DNA of 64,000 bases, taken from Nautilus pompilius. Its lineage: Eukaryota > Mollusca > Cephalopoda > Nautilida > Nautilidae. The notes under the pieces are model-generated. The model was not told where the DNA came from, did no database searches, and worked only from the letters and a program-made list of their open reading frames with translations. Each line of letters starts with the position of its first letter. Position 1 is the stretch's first letter. Both the position numbers and the translations under genes were made by a program. The stretch covers positions 62,001 to 126,000 of the forward strand of contig JACATO010001119.1 of NCBI GenBank assembly GCA_018389105.1, given 5' to 3'. This document shows positions 50,281 through 61,900 of this stretch, piece by piece.

Positions 50281-50314
<34 letters not shown>
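50281..50314. repeat. (ATA)n microsatellite
   Basis: About eleven units of the trinucleotide AAT/ATA in an uninterrupted run. Confidence 0.95.
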
Positions 50315-50317
<3 letters not shown>

Positions 50318-50561
50318 CAGTTATTCTTTTGATTTAATTTAATGCAATATGCATTTTGGTTTAGTTTTCAGTAAATCTAAATGTTTCTGTTGTGGTTGTG
50401 TTGGAAGCAGCAATAGTGGAAAAGAGGCAGGCAGTCTTATGGGGTGAGGAGAGATAACGGGATGCTTGAATTCATGAACCAGTTACAAGGAGAATATTTG
50501 GATCCATCTGAACTGGCTGACCTCGTCGATGATTCTGGTATCAGTTATAGCATTATGTAAG

Positions 50562-50586
50562 ATAGATAGATAGATAGATAGATAGA
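50562..50586. repeat. (GATA)n microsatellite
   Basis: Six GATA tetranucleotide units. Confidence 0.9.
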
Positions 50587-51716
50587 ACAGCTTTAGGAAT
50601 CTCTAATGGAATATAGTAGATAGTGAATACATACCAAAGCTTTCTGAAAAAAATAATCGATAAAGCAAAGGGATGCTATGTTGATGAGCTTGAGAAACAC
50701 TGGCACTAAGATGCAGTCGCCATGTCTTATTTATTGTACCACATGAAAAGATGATTAGAAGAAACAAACCACAATGACATTTCATAATTATATTTCATTA
50801 TTTGTAAAAAGAAAATTACTTTGTCTTAAAAAATGAAATAAACTCTTGATATTCTAAAGTTTAATTATTATGAACATCTTTATTTTTCCTGCTGAGGCCC
50901 CATGACAGAGAATTAAGTAAAGGTACATTTTATCTAATGGCCACAGTGCTACCTGGACCTGATTTTTATCATTCTCTTCGCTTGTGCAAATCCTGTTTTA
51001 TATGTTTGGCTGCTGCACTGGAAAACACATCCTCCATTGATTAATACCTTCTCCAAGGACCAAGATACATAGTCTGGAAATTTTACTATAAATTAAATGT
51101 TAAAAAAATATTAAAAAATAAACTTGTTTTCTTGTTGTCTGGGAAATGTAAACAGTTAAGATTGAACTCCATCCTAGGATAGGGTACACTTCACTGCCAA
51201 GCTGTTAATGGGGTAATTCTTGTGTTCTCAGTATTATTGCGTTTTAGATCTCTGCAAAACAAATGAGGTTACTTTGTTGTTAATAGATTCAGTGTATAAA
51301 ATAAAAACTTTTTCAGCATAAAACTGATTATATGTATTTAAAAATTTGGCACCCTGAAAATTTAGTAATCAGGGGGTTGGTAGGCCCCTCGAAAACAAGA
51401 ACAAAAAGGGAAGATAGGCTTTTAGTTATCATCTACTAAGAATGGTTGTAATCCTACTTCATTGGAACAAAAGAAATATTAGGTAAAACTTCATTAAAAA
51501 TGGTAAAATAGTTAATTAAAAGAACCGATGCCAGATTTTAGTAAATGGCAACCAGAAACATGCATTTTAAGTGTTATGCACACATGTATCTGTGTGTGGC
51601 ATCTTTAATATAAAGAAAAACTATTTTCATTTGATTTTATTAGGGTATCAAAACAATGTTGTCCGAAACTCCTCAGTATTCTGCTTTGGTTAGTTTCATA
51701 GGGGCAGCATTGTTAT

Positions 51717-52377
51717 TCTCTCGCTCTCTCTTTCTCTCTCTCGCCAGCTCCAAAGCTCCTCTCTCTCTTTCTCGCTCTCGCTCCAGCTCTCTCTTCGCCT
51801 CTCTCGCTCCCGCTCTCCATCTCGCTCTCTTCCATCTCTCTCTCCAGAGCTCGCTCGCTCTCCATCTCTCCCTCTCGCCTCTCTCTCTCTCTTCCTCTCT
51901 CTCTCCTCAGTCTCTCTCTCGCCATCGCTCTCTCTCTCCAGCTCTCTCTCCATCTCTCTCTCTCTCTACCATCTCCTCTCTTCTCTCTCTCCATCTCTCC
52001 CCTCTCTCTCTCCTCTCCAATCTCTCTCTCCATCTCTCTCTCTCTCTCTCGACATCTCGAGCTCCCATCTCCTCGTCCATCTCTCTCTCCCATCTCTCTC
52101 GCTCTCTCTCCATCTCTCTCTCGCCTCTATCTCCCCATCTTCTCTCCCTCTCCCCATCTCGCTCTCCATCTCTCTCTCTCTCTCCATCTCTCTCTCTCCC
52201 CATCTCTCTCTCTCTCCATCTCTCTCTCTCTCTCTCCATCTCTCTCCCAATCTCTCTCTCTCTCCATCTCTCCCCATCTCTCTCTCTCTCCATCTCTCTC
52301 TCCCCATCTCTCTCTCTCTCTCTCTCTCCCATCTCTCTCTCTCCCATCTCTTTCTCTCTCTCTCTCCCCATCTCTCT

Positions 52378-52429
<52 letters not shown>

Positions 52430-52447
52430 CATCTCTCTCTCTCTCTC
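51717..52447. repeat. large pyrimidine (CT)n / CCATCTCTC array
   Basis: About 730 bases are almost entirely pyrimidine on the plus strand, with recurring CTCTCTCCATCTCTCTC, CTCCCCATCTC and, at the left, CTCGCTCTC and CCAGCTCTC units. A plus-strand frame of 268 Ser/Leu-rich codons and several Arg/Glu-rich minus-strand frames are translations of the repeat and not genes. The left 200 bases are more diverged than the right, suggesting growth or homogenisation from the right side. Confidence 0.95.
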
Positions 52448-52449
52448 CA

Positions 52450-53410
52450 AGTTTCATGTTAAAACAAAATAGTTTAGACAATTACATGTGTGTCAAGCCA
52501 CAATGGATGAGCGGTATTGGGGAGGCTGAGGTACTGTACAGCTTGCTGGTATCTACTCTGACATCACATTAACTTTTGTTAACTCAAGTGAAGGGTTGTT
52601 TTATTGCTGGTAAAATATTTGGCATACCTTTTATGAGAACTTGGTATGGTGCTTCATTGTTGAATGAACCAGTGAAGGTTTGTTGTGTGCATGGGTAAGT
52701 AAATAACCCATATCTCATCTCTTGAGCCGCACCTAACTTGGTTCTTATGTTTCCATAATCTTTATGCTAAATATCTGTAGGTGCTTGCTTGTCGCTAACT
52801 ATTATTATCATTTTTATTTTACTATTTTTATTTGCATTTGTATAAATGGTTTGACTCTGACCTGAATTTGTTGTTAGAAGGAAAAGATTGACAAGGGTTT
52901 GAAAGCAAAAGGATGATCTCTTTGTTAGGAAGTATCAGTCTCTGGCACAGAAGAGTCATAAAAGTAAAATGGATTCGGATCCAAAAGTATTTTTTTATAA
53001 AAATAAAGAATGACATTAAAATAGCCGCTTGATTTAAATGACAAAACTACAGCTTACATGCGCATTAAGTAAAGTTGACTTGGTCTTTTGAAGAGAGTTA
53101 AAATTATAGGACATTCTTTGCTTCTGATGTATAGTCTGCTATTTAATATTAGTGAGAATTACAAGGTTGTGGCGTATCTATTGTGTAAAAGTATAAATAT
53201 TGACTGTAAAATTCACAGTTTTTTTTCTTCAGTGAACATAAGAAGTATTTTCATTATTACCAAACTCGGATTTAATTAATGTACAGATATTCAGCTAAGT
53301 GCTAAAAAGTATATACTTAATGATTATGTGATACAATTGTAAATATGCAAAAAAACAATTGAGAAGGTAGGTTATTTATTTTCACTGGTGCATGACTGTT
53401 AATATTTAAC
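52450..53410. other. AT-rich DNA, no gene seen
   Basis: No supported gene and no repeat other than short A/T runs. Confidence 0.5.
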
Positions 53411-53419
53411 CACACATTT

Positions 53420-53690
53420 AAGGTGGCATGATGGTTAGACTTCTGGACTGCTAAGGTTGATGGCCCATGTTCACTTCTTGTGAACAGATTGTGTCTCTAG
53501 CTTGGTTTCTTCTCGATCTTCTTTTCCAGTTGCTCATGTGGGGTTTTTCTGGATACTGCTGTTTCCTCTCACATCTAAAAAGGGATTGTTCTACTGGGAA
53601 CTTTTGGTAGGTTTGTTAGGTCAGGCAAATTTTTAGGCAGTGACAGATTCAGACTTACTGGCTCAGAGACTTGCTAAGTACTATAATTAT
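53420..53690 (+). repeat. tRNA-derived SINE-like element
   Basis: The head GGTGGCATGATGGTTAGAC (53422-53440) resembles a pol III A box. GGCCCATGTTCACTTC (53462-53477) is in the place of a B box. The body continues to GGATACTGCTGTTTCCTCTC plus ACATC (about 53551-53575), a conserved SINE tail motif that is also seen at 49.5 kb on the other strand. The right end is not clear. It is a decayed copy. Confidence 0.6.
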
Positions 53691-53699
53691 TTTTTTTTT

Positions 53700-55830
53700 C
53701 ATTTTTGGAGTTTTTAATCATCTTACAAATTATTTTTTGAATTGCAGAGCTTGATAATTGTTTCTTTCTTTAAAATCACGATTTGTCATGTTATTTATAT
53801 TAAAATAATTAGCATCAAAGGATGGTAATCATAAATTATGCAGGTTCCTTCTCTGATCATTGAAAGTTGGAGAGTTATTTTGAAGAAGTTTTACCTGACA
53901 GGTAAGAGCATCTAGCAAGCTATGGACAGACGACCTCCGTTTCTTAAAAGCTTTCAGCTACAAGAGAGAGAATTTGCCTCGATTTCATTCTAAGATATGC
54001 AGGAAAATGAGGACAAATTTCGAAAGCATTTGATAAACTTCTGAAAATTGTATTAATGTAATTTTGAACATGCTGATTCTTTAGTTTTATTCTGATGTAA
54101 AACTGAAGTTGTTAAAGTGCATACCATCCAATCGTTTTAAAGGTCTGCCTTCACTGCGGTAATGCGTGAGAGGTTGTTTTGTATCCCATTATTTTGTTGA
54201 GAGCGAGGGGTTAACGAGTCTTAGTTTATTATGGTACATGCTTAGTAAGGCGGATGAGTGGGCAGTGAGCCGGCCGGCTGTCTGTCTGTCTGTCCGTCTC
54301 TGTTTCCTCACTGCAGGGCTATCTTATGAGAATGTAGTGGGGGTGCAACTGGCAGATACTTTCCCCCTTTTGGCGTGGTAGAGAGTTTAGTTCCTACTTT
54401 TGGCTAACATCGTCTGGATGTCACATTGAGCTGATCTGAACTTGTAAACCATTTCCTTGTGGCTATGTGCTCCCTCTTTGATGCTGACATTTACTCATGG
54501 GTTAGCTACACTGGCCTGAGGCTAGCCACACAGCTCACAACATTTGTTTCAGCTTCCTTGTAACCCTCAATGGCCCACGGGAGATGGTAATAGTGAAATA
54601 CACAGCTTGTTTATTAATTATTTCATTCCTTTTTTGTGATATTTTTTTCCTCTTAATCTCTCTCTCAGTTTTATCACTTCACATATGCTGTTGGATACTT
54701 TGTGTTTTTCCATACACACACACACTGATTAGTTGGAATAAAACTATTATTATTACCATTGCATATGTAATGGCGCTACAAGACACACATCTCACATCCC
54801 TTGAGCAATCACTGTTTCTACACGAGTTAATACATTTAACTTTTGGTATTCTATGCACACTAAATATGTAATCCTGCTTTAACTATCTTTTTAATGCCAT
54901 ATATACATTGGCTTTATGCCACCTCTTTATTCTACTGGCATGATCATCAACTTATCTTGGTCGTGTGAATTCACATTGTGTTATCCCATTTATTTTACAG
55001 ATACAATATCTGTATTATCTTCTTTTTTACACCAACAGATGCCGCCTTTATTTTCCATAATTATGAGTAAATTTTCTGCATTATTTCATTTATCATAGGA
55101 ATCTGGTAAATTTGTATTCATTATTTTATTATCATCCTATTGCTACAGCATTCCATTTAAATAGTTTCTGTGCAGTTCATCTTTAATTTATCTAGTGGAT
55201 ACAATTTTCTTGTTTTCCAATTTTTGTACTCAACAAACACACAGCCAATAAACAAAAAAAAAACATTTTTCTTGCTACATCCATTTTTGAACTTTGATGT
55301 TGATAGTTTATAGAACTGGATAGAACAACATTCTTACCTGTGAAAACTTTTCTTGTTGTCGTGTTTTGTCAATAAAAGGGGAATACAGAATTTAGCTGTT
55401 ATTATCAAGCCAAGCTTGCATGTTTGGTAAATGTGTTTATACATTGTCTGCATGAATACATGATTGTCCCTTTTGGTTGGGATTCAGCCACACTTCCCAA
55501 CTGTTTGTGAAGTTTTCTACACACCTGACTGGATTTGTATAGAGGAAATTCTTGGTAAGCAGCCACTTTTGTATGACGAAGGTAGATAACAAAAGTGGTG
55601 CAAAGCGGAGACAAGAAGGCCATGATTTTCTTAGCTCTTATCAGTTGTGATTAACACCGCTGATTTGAATTCACCAGGAAGTCATAAAAGACAAATAACA
55701 ATAATTTAGAAAGACACTATTTCTACCTGGTAATTTGTGGTTTTTTTTTTAAAATTTAAATCAGAATTTTTAAGCAAGTGTGTACTGTTTGACCTTTTCT
55801 AATAATTGTGAAGATTTTCTTTTATAGCAA
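53700..55830. other. AT-rich DNA, no gene seen
   Basis: No supported gene. It has a short (TGTC)n tract at about 54279-54296 and (CA)n near 54713-54725. Open frames of 60-95 codons are unremarkable. Confidence 0.5.
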
Positions 55831-55832
55831 AT

Positions 55833-55836
55833 GAGA

Positions 55837-55879
<43 letters not shown>

Positions 55880-55929
55880 AGAGAGAGGGGGGTGAGAGAG
55901 ATGGAGAGAGAGAGAGAGAGATGGAGAGA

Positions 55930-55965
<36 letters not shown>

Positions 55966-55980
55966 GAGAGAGAGGAGATG
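55833..55980. repeat. (GA)n / GATGGAGA array
   Basis: About 150 bases of (GA)n blocks separated by GATGGAGAG units, all purine apart from single T residues on the plus strand. Same type as the arrays at 31.0 and 44.4 kb. Confidence 0.93.
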
Positions 55981-58900
55981 TAGCATTTTGATCATTAGTT
56001 AAGGAATCTAATGATAAATTACTAACTTAATGGCAGACAGTTTAATTGTAGATATTTGTTAAATAATTGCCCTAAACGGCCGGCACATAAAAAGATATAA
56101 CTCAGTCTTATTTGACAATAAATATGCTTAAATACTGGAGGATTGATATTTGATAAATGTATAGGCTGTACAAGTGAAGTACTCTGTTGTAATAGTTTTG
56201 CTGCAGACATGTATCTATTCTGCAAAACCTGTTACAAATGTTATTGCATTACAATGGCTGTGAAAATTAATTATCCATAATTAATTACAGCTTTTATTCA
56301 TGATGCCACCACTCATGAACATGATAAATGCCTTTGTTACTCTACAGGTGACAACGCAGTAGCCATTGCAAATGGCGTCTTCTGTGAAACAAAGAGCAAT
56401 GATACTTTCTACAAAAGATGGTGTAGACCTAAAACATTTAATGTGAGACTGCAGAATGTGTCTTGAGTCTAGTATTAGTTATGTACATGCCTCTAAACGG
56501 TGATATCTGACGACAAAACACTTGGATAGCTGTTTTCTACCATGTTTGTTTCTTTATTTGTTCTAGCACTTTCATGAGGTTAATCAAAAGGTTTACCTGA
56601 ATAGTGATTTTCCTGTATTAATTAACATTCATTACTCTTAGTACAATCTGTGTGTGGATGTTATTGACACCCTTTGGTTTGTTTCTGCTAATGTCACTTA
56701 ACTCATAGAACTTAATGTTTCACAAAAGAAAAAAAAAAATGCACAGTTGGCTGGGGAAACCAGGGATGTGTCGGATAAATAAATTGTGTATAAATTCTAG
56801 GTGGGTTGTGAATCACCTTATAATTTCACTGATCTGAAAAAACACACGCAAACACACACACACGCACACACGCACGCAAAATTTCTGCCTAAGTTTATGC
56901 CTGGTATGTCTTTGATGATTGCTTATGGTAGCTACTACATAAATATACAGTGCTATCATATAACAAATTAACAGAGTTAAACCATATCAGTACGGAAATC
57001 AATTCTATATTAATTGCTATTAGAAAAGGATATATATTAAATTATATAAGATCTTTGTTCTATATTAGTAATTAGGCATTCCAACAGTTAATTGTTTAAA
57101 GTCCACTGTTAACAAAGCAGAAAATTGAAAATATGATACTTTTAATTCATTAAATATTTCCAAATAAATTTCTCACCAAAGCATCTTTGAAGCAAAAGGG
57201 TTAAACACCAACCAGTTTTTTTGTTAAAGTGTTTAAACATGTAATTAGGGTTAATACAAATCATTAATTTCTAGAAAATTATAATATAATCCCTTGTAAT
57301 TTTGTTTTTTGAAAAATTGACTTTGACTTTTCTTCATTATTAGAGAAACTAATATAATTAATATTTAACGAAATGGTATATTTTAGTTTAAAATATCTAT
57401 TAAGTTTCTTTTAACATCATTTTTTCTTCCCTCTTAAATAAACAAATATATATATTTATGTATATAAGTTTAAAGATTATTTACTTATTAGAAGAAACAG
57501 GATGAACGTTTGTAGCTGGTTCATTTACTCTGCCATAGATCTGCGTGTTGTTGATATTTTCTACTTTTAAATTGTACTGATTGGTTTGGGTCTCGTTTGT
57601 TATTGATTTAATGACCATTTAATTTGGAAGGATTTGTAGGCAAGAGAACTAAATGAAGAAGAAAAGAAAAACAATTGTGAGAGGAAGGTATTATTAGAAA
57701 ATATGTGAGGAGGAGAAAATTCTAGATTCTGTAAGTCTCAGAAAAGTAAAACTTCAATAACATTGAAGAAAAATGAAAATCTGCATTTTTAAAAATTTAA
57801 GCAGATATTTTAACTCTCTCTTCATTCTTACATTGCAAATTCAGTGATAGTAATAACTTGTACACATTTGTGGTTGAGGGAATTTTCATAGATTTTGTGT
57901 ATACGTCAAGTTTTTAGGGCTGGTTTCTGTCCTCTTGCAAGAACTCTCTCAGTTTAAAGGTTACATTTAGTACCCATGTGTTGCCTAGTCTCTCAAAACA
58001 TTTTAGTCTAAGACTGTATCAGTAGATTGCATGTGCCTGTAATTGTTTAATTGCTTGTCTTATCACGGCAACGGTGCTATGGCCCTTTTTTTTTTTTTTT
58101 TAAATATCTGGAATTTCTCAGGAAATAAATTGCTGACAGTTTCTGTCCCTTAAAGTTGTCAGAAGACCCGATGGGGAAGTCAAAGCTGTATTGTTATTTA
58201 CTTTTTGTGGGGTGGTGGTGGTGGCAGAGATATTCTGTTAGAAAGTAATTCTGAGCTAGCTATTTTAATGGACATTCTTAGTTTTATTTCTTTCAGAAAG
58301 CTCTCTCTCCAATATTTAAAAAAAAAAACCTAAATGTTATCAAGTTTCTCATGGCACCCACTGTGATAAGAAAATAAGGCTAGAAGCTAGATAGTTCATA
58401 TTACATTTTTGTTGGATATGCTTACCATTGGAATGTGATTATGGGATGTTTTATTGCATCACTTAAATCTTGTTTTTCCCCTTTCCCTTGAGGGAAGATG
58501 GCGGTTGGGAGAATACAATTTCTTTTTAAATCTTTCTAAAATTCAAACAAATAGAAAAGAGCCATGAATTGTCCCTAACAGATTAAGGTTCCTGGGCATT
58601 GATTAATTTAAAAATATTCCACCAGGTGTCCTAAATAAATGAAGGCTTTGTGGTTGTTGGCAATCATTTAGTAATGCCATTGGACTGACCTGTCTTTCTT
58701 GGCTACAGCTCAAAACCAGGGATAATGAAAGATTACCAATAGGCAAAATGTAATCTCTGTGTTATTTATTTAAATGGGAAACAATAAAGAATGGAAATTG
58801 TTATGTTCTCACTAATAATGTATTAAAATCATCTTGCTTTTTATCACAAATTTTGCAGTAATTGGTGGCTGATGTTATTTTCACTAATGATGATTTAACA

Positions 58901-61900
58901 AAAAATTCTGCCTTGAGCCAATGTTGGTTCATTCACCATCTTGTGAAAATAAGCGAAAGTGATATGTGTGCATGTAGTATCTACATTTGTAAACTGTCAA
59001 TTCTTTTAAAAAAAAAAACATTATTATTATTATTATAAAATAATTTATTGGGATTTGTTGGCTCTCAACATGATCTAAGAACGTATTGCTTGAATCTGTC
59101 CAGTTCAGTTTAGCTGCTGTGAGGCAGCAGGAAATTCTCATGGTCCCCCCTCATTTGCATTATTGCTTTCAGTAACTAACATCAGCAACTTAATCCATTT
59201 ATTTATAATTCCATTGCTAATTTTTAACGATATCAGTTCATGCTGATACTTTAGCCAGTCATCTGTTATAGTTCACAGTATTTCTAACTGTAGACAGCTC
59301 TAATAATTTGTGATTGTCCAAACCCCTTAATGTTATTTTGAGAACCCTAACCACCCACCCACCCCTCAAACAGTTAATTTCTAAACAAGGTAAACCTAAC
59401 ATTTTTAATCACTCACATACTTAAATACCTAAAGCCTGAAGACATTCTGGTGAATCTGTGCGGAACTCTAATATTTCAGCATCTCTTTTTACGGACTCCA
59501 TGCATAAAGGATCATACAGTGGCACAAATACTTTTGGGGACTTATGTCTGGCTGACTGTTAGCTCCTGAAGTATATTGTTGTCGTTAATAATAATAATAA
59601 CCCCTTCACTCTACCACCAAACCCTTTTCTAAATCTGATCTTGTAATTTAGTATCTGCCATTAAATCACTGGTTATAATCAGTTCTACTTTCTCTTTTTT
59701 TTGGCTATGGAAAAAAAATATTGTCTATTGTCCCTCCATGGCTGCCCCTTTTTGCACCAATAATACCCATGTAAAGGAGTTTGTTTGTCATAAGTCATCA
59801 ACGATTTGTCATGGAAAAGAACCTGGATAGGAATAGTGTGAAGACTGCCTATTGTAACAGGAACAACTGAATGCAATGAATTATGATCAAAGCCAGAAGC
59901 GAGTTGTTTGTAATTTTATCAGTGTTTGCTGAAGATGGTTAAACTATATGAAGATAGATCAACCAACCAACCAAATGTACTTAGTGTAACTGGTTCTGAA
60001 TAATTTAAAAAAAAACCGAACTCATTGCTTTCTTCTGTTTTCAGCCCAGGGCTTCACTGATAGGTTCTCCCTGAAGCTTTAAGAAATTCTCCCCCGTGAG
60101 GTCTTTGGGAAGACTGTTTGCATCATCAACATTGGCCATATTTTTTTTGCTTCTGTTCACTAGTTTAGTTGTGCAGGGCTCTCAGAGTAGGAAAAATATG
60201 CATCAAAATATTAAAATTATCTAATAAGAAACAGGAATGTTTTCCAGTATCAAGCCATGCAGAAATCATGGCCATGGACAATTTATAGTTAATTTTTTTT
60301 TTTTTTTTTATATATAATTCTCAAATAAAACCTAGGGGCTGGATATAACTACAGCAGTTTTACTCCGGCTGGGGGTTCATCTGGGTCTCCCTTATATGTG
60401 TGTGTACATAAATCTTCTTAATCTTCCGTTCTTTGTATTTTATATAAATAGATTTTATTAACAAAAGGAAAATCAAGAGTTTTGATAGTAAAAGTACTTT
60501 CAGACCTACCTGCAGATTTTTAAAATGCTGAACTTCTGTTTAATATGTATTACAGGTCTGTCGGCCATATCAAGCAACAAGCATCTTCCTTGTTCGTTAC
60601 TATATTCCATAGTCACATAAACACCTAAGCTGCACGGGTTTATTGAAATCTTACTAAAGTTTCTCGTTGGTGTATTACTGTATCTGCTAAATGGCGCCTC
60701 TTTTCTGTAAACAAATGACACAAAAAAATAAATAGATTAAAATAAAGATGATGTTCCGGAAGCTAAATGAAATGTATCGTAATAGAAAACACCTTTGAAG
60801 TGACTGGTTTAAGTTTCTAGTTAGTTCATGACAGGAGCCTGTAGCACTGATTGCTGCCAGCTGCTTTTGTTAATGAGTAGTCTTCTGAATAAATACCTTA
60901 GTGCAGAAGCCCTATCAAGGTAATTTTAATTAGTAGTGAGTTGGTTTACCAAACCTCCATGGGTGTGTACCAGGCTGACTGTTGGTCCCGCAGATTGGTA
61001 TCGAGTAAGAAGTATTCTGAGGGTAACCTTTTGGTAAAAGGACTAGAGCAGACAGGTAATCATAATAGCTTATGTACAAGGCCACCGCCATAAAAGAGAA
61101 ATTTCTGGTCACATTACATGTTACTAGTAACTAGGTTGCACTTTGAATAGCTTATTTAAATGATGACTTGATAATGGAAGGGATGCAACTCTGTTTTATT
61201 TGTGGAGAATCATTTGAAAGAGAGCTGTAGTATGGCTCAGTCAGAATTTTACTGATGAAGCATTAGTGATTATAAAGAGTTTGTATTATAGAAATTTTTT
61301 AATGGGGCTAAACAGCAATTTCCAGGTATATCTTTTAGTTGGGGCATTGTGTAAACCATGATGGCTTCCTATCCTTTTCTAATATCTAAGCTAAACTTAG
61401 CGCAAACCGATGTTTTGTGGACATCTCGAGAATGCTAACCAAACAACATTTTGTCTTGCTCATTTTGATTAAGCAAGCAACAAATCAACCTATCTGTGGA
61501 AACAAACATGCATTAAAAGGAGGATTTCTCAACAAAAAGAAAATCAAATAATTCCCCCAAGAAGGTAGATTGTGATGTTTTGCATTGATTATTAATAATG
61601 ATTACAATTGGATAATCAAGTGCAGGTGTATGTTCACAATAAATGCAGTATTTTATTCTCTACTTTCCATTTTAAACAAATATTATAGAGGAAAATGACT
61701 CAGTCTTCTTTCTCCCTAATATGTTTAGGAGTATTCAAATGATTTGCTGCAATTAATTGTCCTTTTGAAAACTTTGTTTAGCAGGGGTCACATGGTGTTT
61801 TTGAACTTGGAATCTCCAAATAAAAAGTAAAGCTGTTAAATGCAACTCTGGTTATTAGTGGTAATTAAGAGGGTTTGATAATAGTTGAGGTCATTATCCA

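Larger units (their letters stand above)
48126..51716. other. AT-rich DNA, no gene seen
   Basis: No supported gene. It has a dispersed repeat copy at about 49185-49245, a SINE-like fragment at about 49440-49680, (ATA)n at 50281-50314 and (GATA)n at about 50562-50586. Confidence 0.5.

Noticed and set aside
51656..52462. 268-codon plus-strand Ser/Leu-rich frame and several Arg/Glu-rich minus-strand frames
   Set aside because: All arise from the pyrimidine microsatellite. Dinucleotide repeats with few stops stay open in several frames.
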